Shown here: one piece after another, positions 15,313-24,330 of the stretch
How the letters are laid out: each line of letters starts with the position of its first letter
Position numbering within the stretch: the stretch's first letter is position 1
NCBI RefSeq assembly: GCF_013304445.1
Contig: NZ_JAAITA010000006.1
Location: 1 to 64,000, forward strand
Origin: Blautia hansenii
GTDB lineage: Bacteria; Bacillota; Clostridia; Lachnospirales; Lachnospiraceae
Length of the DNA: 64,000 nt
Direction of reading: 5' to 3'
Made by a program: the position numbers and the translations under genes
Notes under the pieces: generated by a model
What the model was told of the DNA's origin: nothing
The model's database searches: none
Seen by the model: only the letters and a program-made list of their open reading frames with translations

Positions 15313-16491
15313 ATGACAGATTTAAGAGAATTTTTGAATAAATATGTGAATGTAAATCTCAGACGAGTGATTGTCAGTAATGCCAGAAAAAAAGACGGCA
15401 TTTCCAAGATACAGGTGCGTCCGATACAGATGAAAAACGGAATTTTTTATCAGGTAACAAGGACGTTAGGGCCTAAAGAAATTCACGAAAATTATGAAAA
15501 AGAGGCGTTGGTATCTTATTTATGCTGCCAGATGACAGAAAATTTCCGGCAGCTCCAGCTTGAATCCAGGACTGTACAGGGAACGGTTCTGGTAAGTAAA
15601 AAGGGAAGTATGAGAATTACAGTGAAAGAACAAAAAGGGAAGAAGGCCCAGGAGTATCCGCCTATGCTTTCACACAACAGGACGAAGAATTATGTACTGA
15701 AAGAGGGAATTCCCGTGCCCTGGCTTGTGGACCTTGGGGTTATGAGCCAGGAGGGAAAGGTGAAAAATTCCAGATATGACAAATTTAAACAGTTAAACCG
15801 TTTTCTGGAGTTTATTGAGGATATTCTGCCAAAGCTTCCAAAAGACAGAGAAGTGGAAATTCTGGATTTCGGGTGCGGAAAGTCGTATCTTACGTTTGCA
15901 ATGTATTACTATTTGAAAGAATTGAAACATTATGATATCCGTGTGACAGGACTGGATTTGAAAGCAGACGTTATCGAAAAATGCGAAGCACTTGCCAGAA
16001 AGTACGGTTATGAGAAGCTGCATTTTCAGCAGGGAGACATTGCGTCCTATGAAGACATGCAGAAAGTAGATATGGTGGTTACGCTTCATGCCTGTGATAC
16101 AGCTACGGATTATGCGCTGGCAAAAGCAGTGCAATGGGGTGCAGCCGTGATTCTTTCTGTACCCTGCTGTCAGCATGAATTAAATGGGCAGATCGATAAT
16201 GAGATGTTGGCGCCCATTTTGGAATATGGAATTTTAAAAGAGCGTTTTGCAGCGATTCTCACAGATGGCCTGCGGGCACAGATGCTGCAGAGTGCAGGAT
16301 ATGATACACAGATTCTGGAGTTTATTGATATAGAACATACACCGAAGAATCTTTTGATTCGTGCGGTAAAAAATGAGAAAGTAAGAAATGAAAGTACGAA
16401 AAAACAGCAAAGGAAGGCATGGGAGAAGTGTATAGAAGAAGTTCATGCAGTGCCTACGCTCCAGAAGCTGTTGTTTGAAACCATAGATTAG
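15313..16491 (+). CDS. Class I SAM-dependent methyltransferase
   Basis: 392 residues from the ATG at 15313, preferred over an upstream frame extension with no ribosome site. The Rossmann motifs are EILDFGCGKSYLTFA (motif I), VTGLDLKADVIEKCE (post-I acidic) and VVTLHACDTATDYAL, followed by SVPCCQHEL. The Pro-Cys-Cys-Gln stretch fits the Methyltransf_32 group. The 190-residue N-terminal extension is basic, suggesting a nucleic-acid substrate. The target is unknown. A 12-bp gap separates it from the next gene. Confidence 0.8.
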   Translation: MTDLREFLNKYVNVNLRRVIVSNARKKDGISKIQVRPIQMKNGIFYQVTRTLGPKEIHENYEKEALVSYLCCQMTENFRQLQLESRTVQGTVLVSKKGSMRITVKEQKGKKAQEYPPMLSHNRTKNYVLKEGIPVPWLVDLGVMSQEGKVKNSRYDKFKQLNRFLEFIEDILPKLPKDREVEILDFGCGKSYLTFAMYYYLKELKHYDIRVTGLDLKADVIEKCEALARKYGYEKLHFQQGDIASYEDMQKVDMVVTLHACDTATDYALAKAVQWGAAVILSVPCCQHELNGQIDNEMLAPILEYGILKERFAAILTDGLRAQMLQSAGYDTQILEFIDIEHTPKNLLIRAVKNEKVRNESTKKQQRKAWEKCIEEVHAVPTLQKLLFETID

Positions 16492-16503
16492 GAAGGATTT
16501 TAG

Positions 16504-18963
16504 ATGAAAAAACGAATAGCGAGAATTCTGGTACTGATACTTGTTTTTTTATTAGGCGTAGCTGGATTCAGTGGACTGATGAATAGTCAGAACACAGACA
16601 ATAAGACAGACCTGCAGACAGCAGTCATTCCCTGTATGGCCATGAAAATCGGAAATACGGAGGTAAACCGCATGTACGGATATGCCCAGGATATGGACGA
16701 GTCTTACATGAGAGATACGCTGACCCCTGTGGGAACAGATAAAACACTGGCCGTAAGCATTACCCCGTATGGGAGAAAAATCGAAAGTCTGGTGTATGAA
16801 ATCAGGACTGCAGATGGAAGTAAGGTTGTGGAAAACAATAAGATTAAAAACTTTCAGGAAGAAGCAGACGGAAAACTTACTGCGGAGTTTACTTTGCAGA
16901 AATCCATTCTGATGAATCAGGAATACTCTCTGAGTTTTACCTTAAATACAGAGGCCGGAAGCTGGACTTATTATACAAGGCTGATTCAGAGAGCAGGGCT
17001 TAGTACGGATAAATATATCGACTTTGTCAACAGTTTTTATACCAAGTCCCTGATGCAGGAGGACAACGGAGATTTGCGGACCTATCTGGAAACGGACAGC
17101 AGTATCTCCAACAATAGTTTTAATGATTTGGATATTCATGCCAGCCTGGAAATGGTGACCTGGGGGTCTTTGGCTCCGGAACTGAGCAGACCGGGTATTC
17201 CCTCCATTAAGGAAATCAATGAAAATACGGGAAGCGTTTCTATTACCTATTATATTACTGCTGAAAATGAAAACGGCGAAGTGGAGCGGTATCAGGTGGA
17301 TGAGTTTTACCGTATGCGGTATGACCAGACGAGAGTGCGTCTTCTGGATTTCCAACGCTCGGCCAAAGAAGTGCTGACTACGGAACAGAATATTGTATCA
17401 GAAGGTCAGCTGAATCTTGGAGTTACCGGAAAAGATATTCAGTATCTGTCTGACAGCGCAGGGAAAATTGTGGCATTTGTGCAGCAGGGAGATTTGTGGT
17501 CTTACAATCTGGAAACCAATAAACTCACCAGGGTATTCAGTTTTCGGGATGTAGGAAGCAATGATGAGCGCAATGACTATTCACAGCATGATATTGATTT
17601 GGTTCGGGTCAGCAAGAACGGAGATATTGATTTTGTGCTTTATGGGTATATGAATCGTGGAGAGCACGAGGGCTGTGTAGGAGCAGCTGTTTATCACTAT
17701 TCATCTGAACAGAATGTGATTGAGGAAAAATTTTTCCTGTCTTCCTCAAAATCTTTTGAATTTTTGCAGCAGGAAATTCAGGATTTTTCTTATATCAGCA
17801 AAGACGGACATTTTTATGTGCTGTTAGGCGGACAGTTGTATGACATTCAGATGGAAGATAAGAGTTATACTGTGATGCAGAAGGATATTGATAAAGAATG
17901 TTTCAAAGTTTCAGAAAATCAGCGGTATGCGGCCTGGATGGAAGGTATGGATAAGAATAATACGACGGTCATTACGCTTCTGGATATGGAGAAAAATATG
18001 AAACAGGAGATAAAAGCAGAGGACGGTACGAAAATACGGCTGTTTGGCTTTATTAACAATGATGTCGTTTATGGTGTGGCAAAAGATGGCGACATTAAGC
18101 AGAACAGTGCAGGAGAAACGGATTTTGCCATGACGGAAATTCGTATTCAGAATTCAAAAGGAGAGGTTAAGAAAACTTATCAGCAGGACGGATATTATAT
18201 TATGGACGTTATCTTCCAGGACAACCTTCTGGAACTGGAGAGAGCCCAGAAGCAGGGAGATACCTATCAGAAGGTCAGTAACGGACAGATTTTGAATAAT
18301 GTGAAGGACAAGCAGGATGAAACCTTTTCTGTGGTAATGCTGTCTACTGTACGTCAGGCCGCTGTTATGGGACTGCAGTTCACAGGCGGCAGCAGCCAGG
18401 AACCGTTGATTATGGAAGCAAAATTTACAGAACTTTCCGAAGATGATGTGCTGGATATGAAAAATGAGACGAAGGTCGGGGAAGAATATTATGTGTATGC
18501 CATGGGAAAACTATGGGGGATTTACGAAAGTGCTGCAGAGGCAGTAAAAGCGGCGGATGAGCAGGCTGGTGTGGTATTGAACAGCAGTCAGCAGTACCTC
18601 TGGGAGAGAAGGAATACAGCGGCAAAAGCCAGCATTGCTCTGGAGGATATTCCGGATGCGGTGAAGAACGCGCCCCTTGATGTCAGTCAGCTAAAGGACG
18701 ACTTAAAAGGAGAAGGAACGGTTGTGAATCTCACAGGATGTACGCTGGAGCAGGTTTTATATGAAGTTGGCGTACAGCGTCCGGTCATTGTAAAGAGTAA
18801 GGACGGACAGGCGCGGGTGATTGTAGGATTTGACAGTTATAATACCACGCTGTATAATCCACAGACCCAGGAGACTGAACTTATGGGACTGCAGGACAGT
18901 ACCAAGGCTTTTGAAGAAAACGGAAATGTATTTATCTGTTATGTAGAAAATATTGGAGAATAA
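16504..18963 (+). CDS. Large membrane-anchored extracellular protein with C39-like C-terminus
   Basis: 819 residues. One N-terminal transmembrane anchor (about 7-27, no lipobox) is followed by an extracellular beta-rich region. Repeated blade-like segments between about 300 and 600 suggest a beta-propeller (for example LRVSK/SYISKDGHFYVL, GYMNRGEHEGCVG). The last 100 residues (LEQVLYEVGVQRPVIV, then IVGFDSYNTTLYNPQT) resemble the His/Asp half of a C39-type papain-fold domain, but the catalytic Cys and His are not evident. Function is unknown. It lies between the methyltransferase and the aminopeptidase, 20 bp before the latter. Confidence 0.65.
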   Translation: MKKRIARILVLILVFLLGVAGFSGLMNSQNTDNKTDLQTAVIPCMAMKIGNTEVNRMYGYAQDMDESYMRDTLTPVGTDKTLAVSITPYGRKIESLVYEIRTADGSKVVENNKIKNFQEEADGKLTAEFTLQKSILMNQEYSLSFTLNTEAGSWTYYTRLIQRAGLSTDKYIDFVNSFYTKSLMQEDNGDLRTYLETDSSISNNSFNDLDIHASLEMVTWGSLAPELSRPGIPSIKEINENTGSVSITYYITAENENGEVERYQVDEFYRMRYDQTRVRLLDFQRSAKEVLTTEQNIVSEGQLNLGVTGKDIQYLSDSAGKIVAFVQQGDLWSYNLETNKLTRVFSFRDVGSNDERNDYSQHDIDLVRVSKNGDIDFVLYGYMNRGEHEGCVGAAVYHYSSEQNVIEEKFFLSSSKSFEFLQQEIQDFSYISKDGHFYVLLGGQLYDIQMEDKSYTVMQKDIDKECFKVSENQRYAAWMEGMDKNNTTVITLLDMEKNMKQEIKAEDGTKIRLFGFINNDVVYGVAKDGDIKQNSAGETDFAMTEIRIQNSKGEVKKTYQQDGYYIMDVIFQDNLLELERAQKQGDTYQKVSNGQILNNVKDKQDETFSVVMLSTVRQAAVMGLQFTGGSSQEPLIMEAKFTELSEDDVLDMKNETKVGEEYYVYAMGKLWGIYESAAEAVKAADEQAGVVLNSSQQYLWERRNTAAKASIALEDIPDAVKNAPLDVSQLKDDLKGEGTVVNLTGCTLEQVLYEVGVQRPVIVKSKDGQARVIVGFDSYNTTLYNPQTQETELMGLQDSTKAFEENGNVFICYVENIGE

Positions 18964-18983
18964 TTGCAGAAAGGAAAAAAACT

Positions 18984-20099
18984 ATGGACGAAAGAATTAA
19001 AAAACTGGCAAAGGTGCTGGTACATCATTCCTGCCGTGTGCAGCAGGGGGAAAAGGTATACATCAATTATACCGGGTATGAAACCACAGCTTTGGCAAGA
19101 CAGATTATCAAGGAGGTTTATGAGGCAGGAGGCCTGCCTTTCCCTCACTTTATTGACCCGCAGGTGGACAGAGAAATGCTGCTGCACTGCACAAAAGAAC
19201 AGTTAGAACTTATGGCTGAAATTGACGGAAAAGAGATGGCGGAAATGGATTGCTATATCGGTATCCGGGGAGGGGCAAATGTCTCTGAAAAAGCAGATGT
19301 TCCGGCAGAGAAGATGAATCTTTTCGAGCAGTATTACAGCACTCCGGTGCACGGGGATATCCGTGTGCCAAAGACAAAATGGGTAGTGCTCAGATACCCA
19401 AACGCTTCTATGGCTCAGCTCTCCAATACCAGCCAGGAAGCTTTTGAAGATTTCTATTTTGATGTGTGTACACTGGATTACAATAAGATGGCAAAAGCCA
19501 TGGAATCTCTTGTAAAATACATGGAAAAAACGGATAAAGTGCGCATTACGGCTCCGGGAACGGATTTGACTTTCTCCATTAAAGATGTGCCTGTTATTCC
19601 CTGCAGCGGCGAGTGCAATATCCCGGACGGAGAAGTATTTACAGCCCCGGTGAGAAACTCTATCAATGGTACGCTGTGCTATAATACACCGTCTGCATTC
19701 CAGGGATTTACTTATGAGAACATCTGTCTGGAATTTAAAGATGGTAAAATTGTGAAGGCTACGGCAAATGATACAGAGAGAATCAATAAAGTATTTGATA
19801 TTGACGAAGGGGCAAGATATGTAGGCGAATTTGCTATTGGGGTGAATCCCTATGTGCTGCACCCAATGAAGGATACACTTTTCGATGAGAAAATCCAGGG
19901 TTCTATCCACATTACACCGGGAAGATGTTACGATGAGGCGCCCAACGGAAACGATTCTGCCATTCACTGGGATTTGGTGCTGATACAGAGACCGGAATAC
20001 GGCGGCGGCGAGATTTATTTTGATGATGTGCTGGTGAGAAAAGACGGCAGATTTGTAGTACCGGAACTGGAAGGACTGAATCCGGAGAATTTGAAATGA
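18984..20099 (+). CDS. M29-family metal-dependent aminopeptidase
   Basis: 371 residues, normal for the family, which removes N-terminal residues from peptides in the cytoplasm. Signature features are CNIPDGEVFTAP (metal-binding Glu in the EVFTAP motif), a glycine-rich DEGARYVGEFAIGVNP, LFDEKIQGSIHITPGRCY, and DSAIHWDLV near the C-terminus, which supply Glu, His and Asp ligands. It overlaps the next gene by four bases (ATGA), so the two are coupled. Confidence 0.9.
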   Translation: MDERIKKLAKVLVHHSCRVQQGEKVYINYTGYETTALARQIIKEVYEAGGLPFPHFIDPQVDREMLLHCTKEQLELMAEIDGKEMAEMDCYIGIRGGANVSEKADVPAEKMNLFEQYYSTPVHGDIRVPKTKWVVLRYPNASMAQLSNTSQEAFEDFYFDVCTLDYNKMAKAMESLVKYMEKTDKVRITAPGTDLTFSIKDVPVIPCSGECNIPDGEVFTAPVRNSINGTLCYNTPSAFQGFTYENICLEFKDGKIVKATANDTERINKVFDIDEGARYVGEFAIGVNPYVLHPMKDTLFDEKIQGSIHITPGRCYDEAPNGNDSAIHWDLVLIQRPEYGGGEIYFDDVLVRKDGRFVVPELEGLNPENLK

Positions 20100-21409
20100 A
20101 AATTGCCTTATTGCTGAAAGAACATTACAGGGAACACGCTGTACAGTGGCAGAATAGTCTTTTGCCAAAAGTGCAGACTGAATTTGTTTCCTACAGCACC
20201 TTTGAGGAATTGGAGGCATGTTTCTACGAATTAAAAGACCGGGTGGACGGAATTTATGTCAGTGGAATCATGCCTTACCATGCGCTTGAACTTCTTATAT
20301 CCGAGGAAGACCAGGTGTGTCTGGCTTATTCTCCTATAGATATGGAAAACACTTACCGGATTTTGCTGCAGAAAATGGTGGAATCCGGAGTGCACAGCCT
20401 TTCCAGAATCGGAATGGATTTTCTGAGAGGAAATGCAGATTTGGAAAATCTTATTCGTACAGAGAAATTTTCCCAGGCCGTGCATGAATACGAAAAGAAA
20501 TGGGAAAAAATGAAAACTGTGGAAGAGATTGACGAAGAAGAACAGGCTATCTGCCAATACTATAGAGAACAGTGCCGTAAGAACCGGTTTGATATGGTGA
20601 TTACTTACTTTCATTCTGTGGCAGAAAGCTTACAGGAATTTGATGTAGAGTGTTTCTATGTATATCCCAGTGTACAGGCTTTCTTGCAGATTATGGAAGG
20701 GTTGCAGAAAAATATTTCTTTAAAGTCTATGAAAAAGAAAATACCGGCCGTGATATACATTGATTTGGATGAGGCAGACAGGAAAAGCCCGGATATCCGA
20801 AAGGCTATGGAACAATTCAATAAAAAGCATTTGAATCAGATGATGCTAAAGGAAAACTACGCAGGTCTGGAATATATTACCGATTATGCATTTCTGCGAA
20901 AAATCACAGAGGGATTTTCAAAATGCAGAATTGGCGCCTGGCTGCAGGAGCAGATAGGTTTTACGGGGGCCGTAGGATATGGATTCGGAAATAATTTGTC
21001 TCAGGCCAGACTAAATGCCATAGACGCGTCTCATTACGGGAGAAACATCAAGGGAAATGGCTGCGCCAGTGTGTTAATTGACGGGGAAGAAAACCTGATT
21101 GTTTTGAAAAAGGGCAGTACAGAACAGCCCATTAATGTTTCAGAAGGGTATATCAGTGAAATTGCCAATCGGGTAAAGTTGTCTTCTGAGACGATTCTGA
21201 AGGTTATCGGCGTTATGCAAACGTATGGAACAGCAGAAATCACATCACAGGAACTCATGGATGCCCTGCATATTTCTCTTCGGACGGCCAATAAGTTTCT
21301 TTCTAATCTGGAAAAAAACGGATATGCCCAAGTGGCGGGCTTGAAAAGAAGCGGAAACAAAGGGCGGCCTGTAAATGTATACCGGATTTTAATGAATTAT
21401 GAAAATTAA
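20096..21409 (+). CDS. Putative transcriptional regulator with GGDEF-like middle and C-terminal HTH
   Basis: 437 residues. The N-terminal third resembles a ligand-sensing alpha/beta domain. The middle, GAVGYGFGNNLSQARLNAID, resembles a degenerate nucleotide-cyclase-like domain without a GGDEF motif. The C-terminus (about 365-437) is a winged helix (SSETILKVIGVMQTYG, LHISLRTANKFLSNLEKNG). Its coupling to the M29 peptidase gene suggests regulation of peptide use. The transporter-peptidase pair converging from the right is a possible target. The family is not firmly known. Confidence 0.6.
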   Translation: MKIALLLKEHYREHAVQWQNSLLPKVQTEFVSYSTFEELEACFYELKDRVDGIYVSGIMPYHALELLISEEDQVCLAYSPIDMENTYRILLQKMVESGVHSLSRIGMDFLRGNADLENLIRTEKFSQAVHEYEKKWEKMKTVEEIDEEEQAICQYYREQCRKNRFDMVITYFHSVAESLQEFDVECFYVYPSVQAFLQIMEGLQKNISLKSMKKKIPAVIYIDLDEADRKSPDIRKAMEQFNKKHLNQMMLKENYAGLEYITDYAFLRKITEGFSKCRIGAWLQEQIGFTGAVGYGFGNNLSQARLNAIDASHYGRNIKGNGCASVLIDGEENLIVLKKGSTEQPINVSEGYISEIANRVKLSSETILKVIGVMQTYGTAEITSQELMDALHISLRTANKFLSNLEKNGYAQVAGLKRSGNKGRPVNVYRILMNYEN

Positions 21410-21413
21410 AAAT

Positions 21414-21478
21414 GCCGCATGCAGTGCATAGGGAGAGAATACAGAAATCCTTCCTATGGACGGCATGCGGCTTTTTAT
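21414..21478. terminator. Bidirectional terminator between convergent genes
   Basis: GCCGCATGC (21414-21422) and GCATGCGGC (21463-21471) pair exactly, with an inner CATAGG/CCTATG stem. T runs follow on both strands. It separates the regulator gene from the convergent transporter gene. Confidence 0.9.
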
Positions 21479-21482
21479 TGCC

Positions 21483-22703
21483 TTACCAAATGCAGGTTGC
21501 AATGGCGATTAAAACTCCCTGGGTTACAAGCAGTATGAGGAAAAGGGGAACAATAAATTTCCACCATTTATCCATTTTTACCCCGGCGATACCACACATA
21601 ATCGGTGTCATGGCAGTTGGCCAGATAATATTGGAGAGACCGTCACCAAACTGGAATGCCAGGACTGCTACCTGTCTGGAAATACCGCATAAGTCGGCCA
21701 GAGGGGCCATAATCGGCATACTGGTTACTGCCTGTCCGGAATCGGCAAAGCTGCGGGCCACCTTTTTTGCAATGATATTGGGACCCCATCCCATAATAAG
21801 GGAACTGATAATTCCCATAATAAGGAAAACACCGCTCAAGTCTTCAAAGTACCAGCCTTTCATCTTTGTACCCCAGACAATAACGGCAATGCCTGCAGCC
21901 AGAACGCCCAGAACCAGTTTCTCCCGGATACCGAAGGGGTGCTTTTCGATTTCTTCCGGATTCATGGTCAGATGGTCAAAACTATCACCATGCACAAGAC
22001 TTTTGGCAGGGTCTGCCTGGACTTTCAGCGCATATCGTATGGTAAAGGCAGAAGCTACGACAATCATGGTCAGATGACAGACGAGACGGAAAGGAATTCC
22101 AGACATCTGCGGAAGTCCGGCAATACTCTGAGCCATACCTACGGTAAAAGGATTCATCACAGCGCCGCTGTATCCTAGACCGGTTCCAAGAGCTACAATG
22201 GCCAGACCTACCACAGCGTCATATCCCAGGGCAATGGCAATTCCCACAAAAATCGGAATAAAAGGAAAGGCTTCTTCAAATACGCCAATAGTGGAAGAAG
22301 CACAGCCCAGCACCAGAATGAAAATCGGAATAATGACAGCACGGGTTTTTCCTTTTAATACTTTCAAAAGTCCTGCCACCAGTCCGTTGAAAGCGCCGGT
22401 GGAGATAATCAATCCAATGGCAGCGTAGGCAATAAAGACGAAGAAAATAACGTCAGCGCCATTTAACATACCATTGTAAATCGCTTTTATAGAGTCAAAG
22501 AGTCCAACAGGGGAAGACTCTACGGTATGATACGTTCCCGGCACTACTACTTCGGTGCCTGCTTCATTTACTGCGCGTTCAAATTCTCCGGCCGGGAGAA
22601 GCCAGGTAGCGATAGCGCATACAAGAATAATGGCAGAGAGCAGAACAAAAATATGGGGCAGTTCAAATTTTTTCTTTTGCTTTGTTTCAGAATTTTTCTT
22701 CAT
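21483..22703 (-). CDS. YfcC/DcuC-type carboxylate or peptide transporter, apparently internally deleted
   Basis: 406 residues with family features throughout: LLPAGEFER (35-43), a GCASSTIGVFEEAFPFIP segment (133-150), YSGAVMNPFTVGMAQ and, near the end, VLAFQFGDGLSN. Family members usually have about 460-500 residues. Here IAKKVARSFA (to about 320) runs straight into DSGQAVTSMPIMAPLADL, whereas relatives have some 60-70 residues between these points, with membrane helices and the IPSGSGQA loop. I read this as an in-frame deletion. It lies 16 bp after the M20 peptidase gene in the same operon. Whether it still transports is doubtful. Confidence 0.8.
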   Translation of the reverse strand: MKKNSETKQKKKFELPHIFVLLSAIILVCAIATWLLPAGEFERAVNEAGTEVVVPGTYHTVESSPVGLFDSIKAIYNGMLNGADVIFFVFIAYAAIGLIISTGAFNGLVAGLLKVLKGKTRAVIIPIFILVLGCASSTIGVFEEAFPFIPIFVGIAIALGYDAVVGLAIVALGTGLGYSGAVMNPFTVGMAQSIAGLPQMSGIPFRLVCHLTMIVVASAFTIRYALKVQADPAKSLVHGDSFDHLTMNPEEIEKHPFGIREKLVLGVLAAGIAVIVWGTKMKGWYFEDLSGVFLIMGIISSLIMGWGPNIIAKKVARSFADSGQAVTSMPIMAPLADLCGISRQVAVLAFQFGDGLSNIIWPTAMTPIMCGIAGVKMDKWWKFIVPLFLILLVTQGVLIAIATCIW

Positions 22704-22719
22704 AGCATAACCTCCGTTT

Positions 22720-23910
22720 CTACTTTTCCGTTTTTTTCTTTAATTCCTGTTTCCAGACTTCCTGTATGTTTTCCCGGAAGTTCTGATCTTCAAATACCTT
22801 CAGCACCAGTGCAGAGAGGATTTCGGCGCCGTTTGCCAGAGCTTCGTAAGCGGGAGGCTTTTGGGTAGCTTCCCGGAAAGCAGAAGTGTGCAGGGCCAGA
22901 TTTTCCTCTGTGATAGAGAGCAGAGGCTGGATGGAAGGACAGTGATAGCTGACATTGCCCATATCGGAGGAACCGGTAGCCGGCTGAACGGGACCGGAGC
23001 ACAGACCGAATTCTTTAAAATAATCGGTGACCGTATCTTCCAGAAGGGGGATACGAACCATATCGTAGAAATCGGAAAGTCCAAAGTTTAAAGAAACTGT
23101 GCAGTCCAGCGCCATAGCTGTGGCATTGGCACATTTTTTTATCATTTCGTCCACTTCCTCCAGACGGGACAGAGAAGCGGTACGGAATTCCATACGGATT
23201 TTGGCATAATCGGGGATGATATTAGGGGCCTTACCTCCGTCTAAAATGACGGCATTCACATGAACATCAGGGGTAAAACATTCCCTTCGGGCGTCAATCA
23301 GGTCTAAAAACTTTCTGGCAGCAGCCAGAGCGCTCTTTCCGCGCCAGGGTGCGGCTACGGCATGAGAGGTTTCACCGTGAAATTCTGCAACATAGCAGCG
23401 CAGGCTGAGAACGTCCATGTTGGGAAGGGAAGTACCGCCTGCCCAACTGTGCATCATAACGGCCAGAGCCATGTTATCAAAGATACCCTGAGAAGCCATG
23501 CCGATTTTTGCGCCGTTTTCCTCTTCAGCAGGGGTTCCAATCACATACAGTTTGCCGCGAAACTGGTCTTTCAACTCCATGAGAGACATGCCTGTAAGAA
23601 CAGAAAGCGCGCCGTGCAGGTTGTGTCCGCAGCCGTGTCCGATTTCCGGCAGAGCGTCATATTCCGTTAAGAGGGCCACAGACGGACCGTCTCCATTGTC
23701 CAGACAGGCGCAAAAGGCAGTATCATATCCGGCATAAGGGCAGGTGACGTCAAAACCGGACTGTGCAAGGAGTTCTGCGATTTTGCGGCTGGATTCATAT
23801 TCTTCATAGGACAGTTCCGGGTGTCTGGCTAAAGATTCGCTTAAGGACCGGGCTTCGGGCAAATGCTGCAAGACAGCAGACCGGATTTGTTGTTTTCGTG
23901 TTGTTTCCAT
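22720..23910 (-). CDS. M20-family amidohydrolase/peptidase
   Basis: 396 residues. Members hydrolyse N-acyl amino acids or dipeptides with two zinc ions. Seen here are LLTEYDALPEIGHGCGHN (Asp and His ligands), GTPAEEENGAK (catalytic Glu pair), a dimerisation domain with MHSWAGGTS and GETSHAV, and a late SSDMGNVSYHCP. The resemblance is to the AbgB/PM20D2 type. The downstream transporter probably imports its substrate. The start has AAAGGGG upstream. Confidence 0.9.
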   Translation of the reverse strand: METTRKQQIRSAVLQHLPEARSLSESLARHPELSYEEYESSRKIAELLAQSGFDVTCPYAGYDTAFCACLDNGDGPSVALLTEYDALPEIGHGCGHNLHGALSVLTGMSLMELKDQFRGKLYVIGTPAEEENGAKIGMASQGIFDNMALAVMMHSWAGGTSLPNMDVLSLRCYVAEFHGETSHAVAAPWRGKSALAAARKFLDLIDARRECFTPDVHVNAVILDGGKAPNIIPDYAKIRMEFRTASLSRLEEVDEMIKKCANATAMALDCTVSLNFGLSDFYDMVRIPLLEDTVTDYFKEFGLCSGPVQPATGSSDMGNVSYHCPSIQPLLSITEENLALHTSAFREATQKPPAYEALANGAEILSALVLKVFEDQNFRENIQEVWKQELKKKTEK

Positions 23911-23962
23911 AAAAATCCCCTTTCTCTGAATAATAAAATACCGAATTGCGAGTGCGCTTTAC

Positions 23963-23997
23963 TAAAGCATGAAATATTTAAAGCATACTTAAAGCAT
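23963..23997. repeat. Three TAAAGCAT direct repeats upstream of the M20 gene
   Basis: Exact octamers begin at 23963, 23979 and 23990 (16 and 11 bp apart), 53-87 bp upstream of the leftward M20 peptidase start. Spacing near one to one and a half helical turns suits a regulator binding site. No cognate regulator is assigned. Confidence 0.5.
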
Positions 23998-24330
23998 TGC
24001 ATGGGTCGATGGTAGCATATGTGCATAGAAAAAACAAGCTATAATATTTACAATTGTTGAAAATAACGGTAAATATAAAAAAGATATGTGGATATTGTAT
24101 TAAAAGTAGTAAGAAGAGGAAAAATGTCATAAAAATTGTATGAAAAATCAAAAAAGAGAAGAGAAAAATAAGACGGTACAGAGAAGAAAAACAGGATATG
24201 GGATACAGGAGGTTTGCTATGGACGAAAATATCCAAGTTTAGCCTTGCACACAGCAAAACAATGGGATATACTGTAAAGAAGTCCATTGAAATATCAGAC
24301 AGATGACCATATGGGAAGGAGATAGAGCTA
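23998..24330. other. AT-rich intergenic region before asnS
   Basis: There is no supported gene. A seven-codon frame with a fine AGGAGG site (24219-24242) lies upstream of the asnS promoter and so is not its leader peptide. No T-box elements (no AGGGTGG-type antiterminator core) were found. The asnS promoter is listed separately. Confidence 0.55.
24245..24273 (+). promoter_or_regulatory. Predicted asnS promoter
   Basis: TTGCAC (24245-24250) and TATACT (24268-24273) have a 17-bp spacer. The ribosome site AAGGAG lies before the ATG at 24331. Confidence 0.6.

Noticed and set aside
14748-15407. Leftward 219-codon frame opposite the small conserved protein
   Set aside because: Hydrophobic antisense shadow of the rightward gene; no ribosome site.
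24219-24242. Seven-codon frame with AGGAGG, considered as an asnS leader peptide
   Set aside because: It lies upstream of the asnS promoter (24245-24273), so it would not be on the asnS transcript; it has only one Asn codon and there are no T-box or attenuator stems.
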